From: Collinsella sp. An307
Lineage (GTDB): Bacteria; Actinomycetota; Coriobacteriia; Coriobacteriales; Coriobacteriaceae
Reading direction: 5' to 3'
Assembly: GCF_002161805.1 (NCBI RefSeq)
Contig: NZ_NFIP01000010.1
Coordinates: 1-64,000, forward strand
Length of the DNA stretch: 64,000 nt
Shown: positions 56,108-63,483 of the stretch, piece by piece
Layout: each line of letters begins with the position of its first letter
Numbering within the stretch: position 1 is the stretch's first letter
Notes under the pieces: generated by a model
Told to the model about the DNA's origin: nothing
Seen by the model: the letters and a program-made list of their open reading frames with translations, nothing else
Database searches by the model: none
Translations under genes and position numbers: made by a program

Positions 56108-58157
56108 GACCGAGTTCACCGAGAAGGACTTTGAGGCCGAGGTCGAGCGCGTGAGCGCCGCCTCCGGCAACGACAACTCCTACCCGGCGCCCCAGAAGCG
56201 CGACCCGCGCTACGTGGATGAGAACGATACGCGCCAAAACGTCGCCGGCCGCCGCGCCATGCCCCAGAAGAAGGGTATGGGCGTTCAGCTCAAGACGCTC
56301 GGCCGCGTCATCAAGACCCTGTTCTCCTTCTATCCCAAGATGCTGCCGCTCGTGCTGGTGTTCATCATCATTTCCGGCATCCTGGGCACGCTGCCTGCGA
56401 CCTTTATGCAGCGCGCGCTCGAGATCGTGACCGCTGTGTGGCAGACGGGCGACTGGGCGAGCGTGTCCGGCCAGATCACCACGCTCACGCTCACGCTTAT
56501 TGGCATGTACGCCATCATCCTCGTGCTGAACTTCAGCTACACCCGCATGATGGCCATCATCACGCAGGGCTCGCTCGAGAAGTTCCGCGAGAAGCTCTTC
56601 GATCACATGCAGGACCTGCCGATCAGCTACTTCGACACGCATCAGCGTGGCGACATCATGAGCCACTACACCAACGACATCGACACGCTTCGCCAGATGA
56701 TTGGCCAGTCGCTGCCCAACATCACGCTCACCATCGTCACCATCTGCTCGGTGACCTGCGTCATGCTCTACTACAGCGTGTGGATGTTCCTCGTGGTTAT
56801 CGCCGGCGTGCTCTTTATGGCTTACATGACCAAGACGCTCGGCGGCCGCTCCGCCAAGAACTTTGTTGCGCAGCAGAAGGAGATTGGTGTTGTCGAGGGC
56901 CACGTCGAGGAGATCATGAACGGCCAGCGCGTGGTGAAGGTCTTCTGCCACGAGGATGCCGCCCAGGAGGACTTCGACGTCCGTAACGAGGCGCTCTTCC
57001 GTGCGTCGCGCGCTGCGAACCTCTACTCCAACACGCTCGGCCCCATCCTCATGAACCTCGGCAACCTGCTCTACGTGGTCGTGGCGCTTATGGGCGGTGT
57101 CTTTATTGCCTATCAGGTGCCCAACCTTTCGTTCTCGGGCCTGCCGCTCACCATTGCGGTGGCGGTGCCGTTCCTGAACATGACCAAGCAGTTTGCCGGC
57201 CAGATCGGTCAGATCTCGCAGCAGATCAACGCCGTGGTCATGGGCCTCGCCGGCGCCGAGCGCCTCTTCGAGCTGCTCGACGAGGAGACCGAGCATGACG
57301 AGGGCTACGTGACGCTCGTCAACACCAAGATGGAGAACGGCAAGATTGTCGAGACCGACAAGCGCACCGGCCGTTGGGCGTGGAAGTGGCCGCACCACAC
57401 CGGTGAGACCGAGCTTGTGCCTCTCGAGGGCGACGTGCGCCTCTTTGACGTGGACTTTGGCTACAAGCCGGGCCACACGGTGCTGCACGACATCTCCGTT
57501 TGGGCAAAGCCTGGCCAGAAGATCGCCTTCGTGGGTGCTACCGGTGCCGGTAAGACCACCATCACGAACCTGATCAACCGCTTCTACGACATCCAGGACG
57601 GCAAGATCCGCTACGACGGCATCAACGTCACCAAGATCAAGAAGGACGACCTGCGCCGCTCGCTCGGCATGGTCCTGCAGGACGTGAACCTGTTCACGGG
57701 TACCGTTATGGACAACATCCGCTACGGTCGCCTCGACGCAAGCGATGAGGAGTGCATCGCCGCCGCCAAGCTCGCTGGCGCGCACGGCTTCATCGAGCGC
57801 CTGCCGCAGGGCTACCAGACGATGCTTACCGACAACGGCTCGAATCTGTCGCAGGGCCAGCGTCAGCTGCTCTCGATCAGCCGTGCCGCCGTCGCCGACC
57901 CGCCCGTCATGATTCTGGACGAGGCGACGTCGTCGATCGACACGCGTACTGAGGCTATCGTGCAGCGCGGTATGGACGCCCTCATGAACGGGCGCACCAC
58001 GTTCGTGATTGCGCACCGTCTGTCGACCGTCCGCAACTCCGATGCCATCATCGTGCTCGACCACGGTCGCATCATCGAGCGCGGCAGCCACGATGAGCTC
58101 ATCGCCAAGCGCGGTACGTACTACCAGCTCTACACCGGAGCCTTCGAGCTCGAGTAG
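56097..58157 (+). CDS. ABC exporter subunit 2 of the MarR-linked heterodimer
   Basis: The 686-residue partner starts at ATG 56097 behind GAAGGAGG. A polar N-terminal extension of about 60 residues precedes the membrane domain. Between membrane and ATPase domains lies an extra segment of about 45 residues (MENGKIVETDKRTGRWAWKW). Walker A is GATGAGKTT, the signature is LSQGQRQLL (altered) and the Walker B is VMILDEATSSID with catalytic Glu. This is the complement of subunit 1's defects. A terminator follows, 32 bases after the stop. Confidence 0.92.
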   Translation: MSSKTEFTEKDFEAEVERVSAASGNDNSYPAPQKRDPRYVDENDTRQNVAGRRAMPQKKGMGVQLKTLGRVIKTLFSFYPKMLPLVLVFIIISGILGTLPATFMQRALEIVTAVWQTGDWASVSGQITTLTLTLIGMYAIILVLNFSYTRMMAIITQGSLEKFREKLFDHMQDLPISYFDTHQRGDIMSHYTNDIDTLRQMIGQSLPNITLTIVTICSVTCVMLYYSVWMFLVVIAGVLFMAYMTKTLGGRSAKNFVAQQKEIGVVEGHVEEIMNGQRVVKVFCHEDAAQEDFDVRNEALFRASRAANLYSNTLGPILMNLGNLLYVVVALMGGVFIAYQVPNLSFSGLPLTIAVAVPFLNMTKQFAGQIGQISQQINAVVMGLAGAERLFELLDEETEHDEGYVTLVNTKMENGKIVETDKRTGRWAWKWPHHTGETELVPLEGDVRLFDVDFGYKPGHTVLHDISVWAKPGQKIAFVGATGAGKTTITNLINRFYDIQDGKIRYDGINVTKIKKDDLRRSLGMVLQDVNLFTGTVMDNIRYGRLDASDEECIAAAKLAGAHGFIERLPQGYQTMLTDNGSNLSQGQRQLLSISRAAVADPPVMILDEATSSIDTRTEAIVQRGMDALMNGRTTFVIAHRLSTVRNSDAIIVLDHGRIIERGSHDELIAKRGTYYQLYTGAFELE

Positions 58158-58189
58158 TCGCGCGGACCGACGAACTGTTCGTTGCAACG

Positions 58190-58228
58190 AGCCCCGTCGC
58201 AGGTGCCAGTGCCTGCGGCGGGGCTTTA
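58190..58228 (+). terminator. Terminator of the marR-ABC operon
   Basis: AGCCCCGTCGCAGG pairs with CCTGCGGCGGGGCT around TGCCAGTG, followed by TTTA. Confidence 0.8.
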
Positions 58229-58276
58229 TGTTGTCATGCCCCGGCGGCTCGAGAGGGCTCGAATCGTTCCTTTGCG

Positions 58277-58434
58277 CCAGCCCAAGTCGTTCATGAGCGT
58301 AAAGAGCGTGGGCTTTCGGGACACTTTATCTAGCTAAAGCAACTATCTGGGAAAACATAGACGCTTTTCCCTGAAAACAAGAGCAGCGATAGCTAGGGCA
58401 CCGTTTTTACGCTCATAAGCGACTTGAGCCCTGG
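58277..58434. repeat. 150-bp inverted-repeat element, minus orientation
   Basis: The arms share CAAGTCG, ATGAGCGTAAA and outer CCAG, at 58277-58308 and 58401-58434. On the minus strand GTTTTCCCAG begins 72 bp from the conserved arm start at 58428, followed by CTTTAGCTAGATAAAG, the same spacing as in the 6962 and 8487 copies. The arm sequence differs from those copies. Confidence 0.75.
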
Positions 58435-58603
58435 AGCGGTGTGGTGCGGGGCGACTGGTGCGCGGCAACCGTCTGCGGATGAACCGCCGCGCGCGCCCGC
58501 CGCAACGGATAAGATAGGTTGAGGAGGCCGGCGCGGGCCGGTTTACTATCGGTATGGTCGGGTTTGACGGGAAGACCCGTCGCCATCTGCGAAAGGGGCA
58601 TTG

Positions 58604-59491
58604 ATGTCTAGCGTCGTCACTATCCAGAAGGGCGGGCTCACCGCCAAGATTGACTCCATGGGCGCCGAGCTCCAGAGCCTCGCACTCGACGGGCGCGAGT
58701 ATCTCTGGCAGGCGGACCCGGCGTTTTGGGGCAAGCACGCGCCGGTGTTGTTCCCCATTGTGGGCTCCATCCGCAATGACGTTGCCGAGTCTGCCGAGGG
58801 TCCGTGCCATATGGGTCGCCACGGCGTGGCGCGCATCAACGAGCATGAGGTGGTCTCGACCTCCGACGACGGCTCGAGTGTGACCTTCGAGCTCGTGAGC
58901 AACGACGAGACGCGCGCGCAGTACCCCTACGACTTCAAGCTCAACATGACATATGCCATCACGGGCGACGCCACGCTCACGCAGACCTTCCGCGTCGAGA
59001 ACACGGGCAATGTTGACCTGCCGTTCTCGGTGGGTGGGCACCCGGCGTTCAACATCCCGGTCGAGGGCACCGACGAGGCGTACGAGGACTACGAGTTCCG
59101 TTTTGCCGAGGCGTGGACGGCCGATTGCCCCAAACTCGTTGAGGGCGGACTTGCCACGTACGAGGATACGTTCCGCACGGTTGACGGCTCCGATACGCTG
59201 CCGCTCACGCGCGACATCTTCCGCTACGACACGATGATTCTCGACCACGTGCCCGGCAACACCCTCTCCCTCGTGGGCACCAAGTCGGGCCACGGGATTC
59301 GCGTCGACTTCCCCGGATTTGACTTTGTGGGCGTGTGGGCGGCCCCGGGTGCGCCGTTTGTGGCGCTCGAGCCCTGGACGGGCACGACCACGCTCGATAC
59401 CGAGGACGACGTGCTCGAGCACAAGCACGACATCACCATTCTCGAGCCCGGCGGGGTTTTCGAGCGTTCCTTCGACATCACGCTGCTGTAG
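58604..59491 (+). CDS. Aldose 1-epimerase family protein (LacX/GalM-like)
   Basis: The 295-residue cytoplasmic protein starts at ATG 58604, with GAAAGGGG upstream. MGRHGVAR (His/Arg of the active site), SVGGHPAFNIP (catalytic His) and the later FVALEPWTGTTT follow the pattern of LacX-like galactose mutarotases, which interconvert sugar anomers. No sugar operon surrounds it, so the physiological sugar is unknown. Confidence 0.87.
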   Translation: MSSVVTIQKGGLTAKIDSMGAELQSLALDGREYLWQADPAFWGKHAPVLFPIVGSIRNDVAESAEGPCHMGRHGVARINEHEVVSTSDDGSSVTFELVSNDETRAQYPYDFKLNMTYAITGDATLTQTFRVENTGNVDLPFSVGGHPAFNIPVEGTDEAYEDYEFRFAEAWTADCPKLVEGGLATYEDTFRTVDGSDTLPLTRDIFRYDTMILDHVPGNTLSLVGTKSGHGIRVDFPGFDFVGVWAAPGAPFVALEPWTGTTTLDTEDDVLEHKHDITILEPGGVFERSFDITLL

Positions 59492-59614
59492 GGCGGCTCC
59501 GCCGCGGGCGGCACAAAAGAGCGATTTGGGCGAGGCGGTGCGCTTCTGGCGCGCCGCCTTTGCCATGCCGGCGAGCCCGCTGATGGCGATTCTGCAGGAT
59601 AGGGGCACCGCCGC

Positions 59615-59642
59615 TTGCCCTTTTCACCGGTCTGGGTATGAT
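59615..59642 (+). promoter_or_regulatory. Promoter of prfA: TTGCCC - 16 bp - TATGAT
   Basis: TTGCCC at 59615-59620 and TATGAT at 59637-59642 are spaced by 16 bp. Transcription would start near 59649, only about 12 bp before the small leader frame at 59661. Confidence 0.55.
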
Positions 59643-59660
59643 TAGGTGCCGGAAGAAAGG

Positions 59661-59693
59661 ATGCGCATGTATATCAGGTTCGACATGCTCTAG
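59661..59693 (+). other. Possible leader ORF of 10 codons ending in UAG, upstream of prfA
   Basis: GAAGAAAGG is followed by ATGCGCATGTATATC and an in-frame TAG at 59691-59693 (MRMYIRFDML). It lies between the predicted prfA promoter and the prfA ribosome binding site. Its stop codon, UAG, is read only by release factor 1, the product of the next gene. Too short to support as a gene on its own. Confidence 0.35.
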
Positions 59694-59777
59694 CTGGGCC
59701 GTCGCTTTGCCGCCATAGCGCGGCGCCTCACGTTGTACCCTCCGCGCCCCAGGGCGCTCACCTGCAAAGGAACCATC

Positions 59778-60845
59778 ATGCGCGACAAGCTGGAAAAACT
59801 CATCGCTGCCTACGAGGAGCTCGAGAAGAAGCTCTCCGACCCCTCGATTGCCTCCGACATAAAGGAATTCACGCGCCTCAACAAGGAGTACGCGCATCAG
59901 ACGCCGCTGGTAGCGGCCGCGCGCGAGTACCTGAGCGCCCTCGACGACATCGAGGCCGCCAAGGAGATGCTGCGCGACACCTCCGACGCCGACGAGAAGG
60001 CGATGCTTCAGGAGGACATCTCCGAGAACGAGGCAAAGCTTCCTCAGCTCGAAGAGGATATCAAGTTCATGCTCATCCCGGGCGATCCCAACGACGAGAA
60101 GAACACCATCGTCGAGATCCGCTCCGCCGCGGGCGGCGACGAGGCAGCCATCTTTGCCGGCGACCTCTTCAAGATGTATCAGCACTTCTGCGAGGCACAG
60201 GGCTGGAAGCTCGAGGTGCTCGACTCGAGCCCGTCCGAGGCCGGCGGCTTCAAGTCCATTGAGTTCAAGGTCAACGGCGACAAGGTCTACTCGGTCATGA
60301 AGTACGAGAGCGGCGTGCACCGCGTGCAGCGCGTTCCCAAGACCGAGAGCCAGGGTCGCATCCAGACCTCGACCGCCACGGTAGCGGTGCTGCCTGAGGC
60401 GGACGAGATCGACATCAAGATCGACCAGTCCGACCTGCGCATCGACACTTACTGCGCGTCGGGCCCCGGCGGCCAGTGCGTTAACACCACCTACTCGGCG
60501 GTGCGCATCACCCACCTGCCCACCAACACCGTGGTGCAGTCCCAGGAGCAGCGCTCCCAGATCCAGAACCGCGAGGTCTGCATGCAGATGCTACGCGCTC
60601 GCCTCTACGAGATGGAGCTTGAGAAGCAGCAGGCCGAGCTTGGTGCCGAGCGCCAGAGCCAGATCGGCCACGGAAACCGCTCTGAGAAGATCCGCACCTA
60701 CAACCAGCCGCAGGACCGCGTGACCGACCATCGCATCGGTTTCAACTCCACCTACAACGGCGTGCTTTTGGGCGACCAGCTGGGTACCGTCATCGACGCG
60801 CTTGCCGCGGCCGATCGCGCCGAGAAGCTGGCCCAGGCGGTCTAA
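59778..60845 (+). CDS. prfA: Peptide chain release factor 1
   Basis: RF1 recognises UAA and UAG and triggers peptide release. The 355-residue protein starts at ATG 59778 (AAAGGA upstream). The PxT-type anticodon region reads RVPKTESQGRIQTSTATV, with Lys in place of the common Ala. The universal GPGGQCVNTT carries the Gln that PrmC methylates; prmC lies downstream. The N-terminal helical domain (MRDKLEKLIAAYEELEKKL) is intact. A terminator 28 bases after the stop means prmC is at least partly expressed from its own promoter. Confidence 0.96.
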   Translation: MRDKLEKLIAAYEELEKKLSDPSIASDIKEFTRLNKEYAHQTPLVAAAREYLSALDDIEAAKEMLRDTSDADEKAMLQEDISENEAKLPQLEEDIKFMLIPGDPNDEKNTIVEIRSAAGGDEAAIFAGDLFKMYQHFCEAQGWKLEVLDSSPSEAGGFKSIEFKVNGDKVYSVMKYESGVHRVQRVPKTESQGRIQTSTATVAVLPEADEIDIKIDQSDLRIDTYCASGPGGQCVNTTYSAVRITHLPTNTVVQSQEQRSQIQNREVCMQMLRARLYEMELEKQQAELGAERQSQIGHGNRSEKIRTYNQPQDRVTDHRIGFNSTYNGVLLGDQLGTVIDALAAADRAEKLAQAV

Positions 60846-60872
60846 GGCGCGCCATCAAACCAACTGCGTGCG

Positions 60873-60897
60873 ACGGGCACCTGCGGGTGCCCGTTTC
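60873..60897 (+). terminator. Terminator after prfA
   Basis: ACGGGCACC and GGTGCCCGT pair around a TGCG loop and run into TTTCTAT. Confidence 0.75.
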
Positions 60898-61100
60898 TAT
60901 GCCGGTTTTATGGAACCTCAAAGCGCCTTCCGTCGCCCGCATCGGCGCAGGCGTGCAAAAACGCCCACGCTGAGCTGGGCGGTTAGAATTCGTACAATCT
61001 CAGTTGGCGAATGGTTTGTCCGGTGCGAGAGGCGTGCTGATTTCTGTTTGAGGTGCGCGCTAACGTGAGAAGCGCGGCGGTCTCCCGGGAGCGCCTGCAG

Positions 61101-61106
61101 TAGAAT
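61101..61106 (+). promoter_or_regulatory. Candidate -10 box TAGAAT for prmC
   Basis: TAGAAT lies 30 bp before the prmC start; another -10-like TACAAT occurs near 60992 in the same 290-bp gap. -35 elements are not clear. Confidence 0.35.
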
Positions 61107-61135
61107 CTCCACCGAGCCGACGATGAGGGGAAGCC

Positions 61136-62317
61136 ATGGGCACGACAGAACAAATGGTTGGACAGAACGCGGGGCAGGTCACAGCGCCGGAACAGCCGCA
61201 AAAAGAGGTCTGGACCATCGAGCGCTGCCTCAGGTGGTCCACGGGCTATCTTGAGCGCCATGGCGAGGAGCGTCCGCGCCTGGCGGCTGAGTGGTTGATC
61301 TGCGCCGCGGCGCATCGTAAGCGCATCGACCTCTATCTCAATTTTGATCAGCCCTTGTCCGAGGCCGAGCTTGCTGCGGTCCGCAATGGCTTGAAGCGCC
61401 GTGCGGCGGGGGAGCCTCTGCAGTACATCACGGGCGAAACCTCATTCCGCCAGCTCGACGTCCTCTGCGAGCCTGGCGTGCTCATCCCGCGTCCCGAGAC
61501 GGAGCTGCTGGTTGACTTTGTGCTCGAGTACCTCGACCACGCGGTTCTTACCGGCGGGTCGTCCGTCGCGCGTCGCGAGCGTGTTGAGCTTCCCTGGAAC
61601 GCCGAGGTTGCCCAAGCGCGCGAGCAAGAGCTCGCCGCTCTTGCCGCAAAGGCGCAAAGCGATGACGAGGCGACGGAGGCGGAGGAGGACGCTGCGGACG
61701 GTGTAGCGACGCCGGACGAGGCGGCCCCTGCTGATACCACGGCTGGCGAAGGCGATTTCGAGGCGTCGGATCCTGAGCCCGTAGCACCGCCGGTTGCGCA
61801 TGTGCTTGAGGTGGGGTGCGGCACCGGTTGCATCTCGCTCTCGCTTGCTGCCGAGAGGCCGGGCGCAGTTCGCTGCGTTGCCACCGATATCGAGCCGCGT
61901 GCTGTCGCGCTCGCGCACCGCAACCGCGAGCGCGCCGGTCTTGCGGGTGACGCCGTTGATATTCGTGAGGGCGATTTGGTTTCGCCTGTTCACGCTGAGG
62001 AGTACGGCGCCTTTGACGTGCTCGTTTCGAACCCGCCCTATGTGCCGACCAAGGTGGTAGATACGCTCCCGCGGGAGGTGGCCGCCTTTGAGCCGCACCT
62101 CGCGCTCGACGGTGGAGCGGACGGGCTCGATATCTTCCGGCGCCTGCTCGACGTTGCACCGGCTTTGCTCAAGCCGGGAGCGCTGTTTGCCGTCGAGCTA
62201 TTCGAGACCGCCACAGAGCCCGCTGCGGAGCTCTGCCGCGCCGCCGGATTCACCGACGTGCGCGTTGCCTCCGATATGACGGGAAGGCCCCGCTTCGTGC
62301 TCGCGCATTGCGCCTAA
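61136..62317 (+). CDS. prmC: Release factor glutamine methyltransferase
   Basis: PrmC methylates the GGQ glutamine of RF1 and RF2 using SAM. The 393-residue protein has the N-terminal helical domain (ERCLRWSTGYLERHG, QYITGETSFRQLDV, VLIPRPETELLVD) and the Rossmann domain with HVLEVGCGTGCISLSL and VSNPPYVP, the glutamine-binding NPPY. An acidic Ala/Glu/Asp-rich insertion of about 75 residues (about 145-220) separates the two, where ordinary PrmC has a short linker. The start is ATG 61136 behind GAGGGGAAGCC. Its last 41 bp recur at 63214-63254, beyond the HicA/HicB genes. Confidence 0.93.
   Translation: MGTTEQMVGQNAGQVTAPEQPQKEVWTIERCLRWSTGYLERHGEERPRLAAEWLICAAAHRKRIDLYLNFDQPLSEAELAAVRNGLKRRAAGEPLQYITGETSFRQLDVLCEPGVLIPRPETELLVDFVLEYLDHAVLTGGSSVARRERVELPWNAEVAQAREQELAALAAKAQSDDEATEAEEDAADGVATPDEAAPADTTAGEGDFEASDPEPVAPPVAHVLEVGCGTGCISLSLAAERPGAVRCVATDIEPRAVALAHRNRERAGLAGDAVDIREGDLVSPVHAEEYGAFDVLVSNPPYVPTKVVDTLPREVAAFEPHLALDGGADGLDIFRRLLDVAPALLKPGALFAVELFETATEPAAELCRAAGFTDVRVASDMTGRPRFVLAHCA
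62276..62316 (+). repeat. 41-bp direct repeat, left copy (3' end of prmC)
   Basis: ATGACGGGAAGGCCCCGCTT and the following 21 bp, up to CGCCTA, match 63214-63254 at 39 of 41 positions. This copy encodes the last residues of PrmC. Confidence 0.9.
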
Positions 62318-62444
62318 GGTAAGGCGGGTTTCAACGCAACGCGTTTGGTACGGACTTAAAGCGACGCCGTTCGTTGATGTGGAAAAACAGAGCCTTTCAT
62401 TCAAAGCCTTTTCGGAAGGTGCGCTATTGCCGCACTCATAGAGC

Positions 62445-62459
62445 CTTAGCAATGCTAAG
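62445..62459. promoter_or_regulatory. Palindrome CTTAGC-AAT-GCTAAG, likely HicB operator
   Basis: A perfect 6-bp inverted repeat overlaps a TAAGAT -10-like hexamer 15 bp before hicA. DNA-binding HicB antitoxins usually autoregulate through such sites. Confidence 0.5.
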
Positions 62460-62473
62460 ATAGAGGTGACATT

Positions 62474-62695
62474 ATGACGAAGCGCCGGGATTTGATTCGA
62501 GAGCTTCTATCCGCCGGATGGGTAATGGGGCACGGAGGCAAACACGACTACTTCCGCAAGGGGTCAGGAAGAGTGACGATGCCGCGTCATGGTGAGATTA
62601 GCGATGCGCTGGCGGATAGGATTCGGAAACAGGCGGGGCTGGTCGTTCGACGTCCCTTGGACGCGAAGCGCAAGAGGGGAGAGACTCGTGAATAA
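62474..62695 (+). CDS. hicA: HicA-family mRNA interferase toxin
   Basis: The 73-residue basic protein follows the HicA pattern: RDLIRELLSAGW, then GHGGKHDYFRKG with the catalytic His (about residue 24), then VTMPRHGEISDALADRIRKQ. HicA toxins use a double-stranded RNA-binding-like fold to cleave mRNA. GAGGTGAC precedes ATG 62474. The stop overlaps the GTG start of hicB, giving the coupled toxin-antitoxin order typical of hicAB. Confidence 0.85.
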   Translation: MTKRRDLIRELLSAGWVMGHGGKHDYFRKGSGRVTMPRHGEISDALADRIRKQAGLVVRRPLDAKRKRGETRE

Positions 62696-63206
62696 CGGAA
62701 TGTCTTCGCAAGAACATGCGGGAAACGAATGGGAAGAAGTGTTCGTTAGAGAATTCGAGGTGTTTGTCGACGAAGGAATCTTTGTCGCGCTCCCTTGCGA
62801 TATGGAAGGCGGAACTCAAGGGACCAGTTTTAATGATGCGGTTTATATGGCAGCAGACTGGTTGAGGGACGCGGCGCTAGCTTCGTTGGCAAAAGGCAAG
62901 GCACTGCCCGGAGGGGCATTGGGGCATGTGCCGCAATATGGCGGAAGAGTAATTGCGGTTGCTGTTCTTGCGGGGCGTGATGATATCCCTGCTATGACTG
63001 CCGCCGATGCCGCGCGGGCGCTGAACGTGAGCACAGCACGTGTGGCGCAGCTCTGCAAGGCGGGTAAGTTAGACTCCTGGCGTGTGGGGGCGACGCGAAT
63101 GGTCTCGAAGGAAAGTGTCGAGATGCGCAAAATACTGGCGCAACGGGAGGAGGCGCTGGGGGAGCGATCACGCGCCTCGCATGTTGGCTTGGCGGCGGCG
63201 GGATAG
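62688..63206 (+). CDS. hicB: HicB-family antitoxin with C-terminal DNA-binding domain
   Basis: The 172-residue protein likely starts at GTG 62688 (AGAGGGGAGA upstream, overlapping hicA) or ATG 62700. The first part (EFEVFVDEGIFVALPCDMEGGTQGTSFNDAVYMAADWL) has the partial RNase H fold of HicB. The C-terminal part (TAADAARALNVSTARVAQLC...LDSWRVGATRMV) is an excisionase/MerR-like helix-turn-helix. It should neutralise HicA and repress the operon. It is longer than minimal HicB because of the added DNA-binding domain. Confidence 0.82.
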   Translation: MNNGMSSQEHAGNEWEEVFVREFEVFVDEGIFVALPCDMEGGTQGTSFNDAVYMAADWLRDAALASLAKGKALPGGALGHVPQYGGRVIAVAVLAGRDDIPAMTAADAARALNVSTARVAQLCKAGKLDSWRVGATRMVSKESVEMRKILAQREEALGERSRASHVGLAAAG

Positions 63207-63213
63207 AAGCTAA

Positions 63214-63254
63214 ATGACGGGAAGGCCCCGCTTCGTGCTTGCGCATCGCGCCTA
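63214..63254 (+). repeat. 41-bp direct repeat, right copy (duplicated prmC 3' end)
   Basis: This matches 62276-62316 at 39 of 41 bases, including the terminal CGCCTA. It lies seven bases after the hicB stop. The intervening 62317-63213 holds only hicA/hicB and their promoter. Confidence 0.9.
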
Positions 63255-63423
63255 GCCAGAGCCTCGACAACTTAACCCCGACCGTGAGCGGTCGGGCGAC
63301 ACATTTCCTACGCATCTTCTCCTTTTGCCGAGCCACGCGGCCCGTTGGCGTGCGTTATTGACAATGTGTCCCTATGTCACCGTCTCCCGTGCGACAATAC
63401 TGCGCAAAACGTCAGCAGGAGTA

Positions 63424-63457
63424 TCGGGCGACGCGGAACAGCCGTCGCCCGAGCGAT
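63424..63457 (+). terminator. Intrinsic terminator-like hairpin just before tsaC
   Basis: TCGGGCGACG pairs with CGTCGCCCGA around CGGAACAGC and is followed by GCGATTTTT. It ends about five bases before the tsaC ribosome binding site AAAGGGAG, so it may act as a leader attenuator rather than an operon end. Confidence 0.6.
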
Positions 63458-63483
63458 TTTTAAAGGGAGCAGGCGACGCAACG

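Noticed and set aside
55965-58187. 740-codon minus-strand frame opposite the second ABC subunit
   Set aside because: It is a shadow of a gene with complete ABC motifs on the plus strand.
63358-63363. TTGACA considered as the -35 box of tsaC
   Set aside because: No -10 hexamer stands 16-18 bp downstream; the nearest candidates give spacings of 9 or 29 bp.
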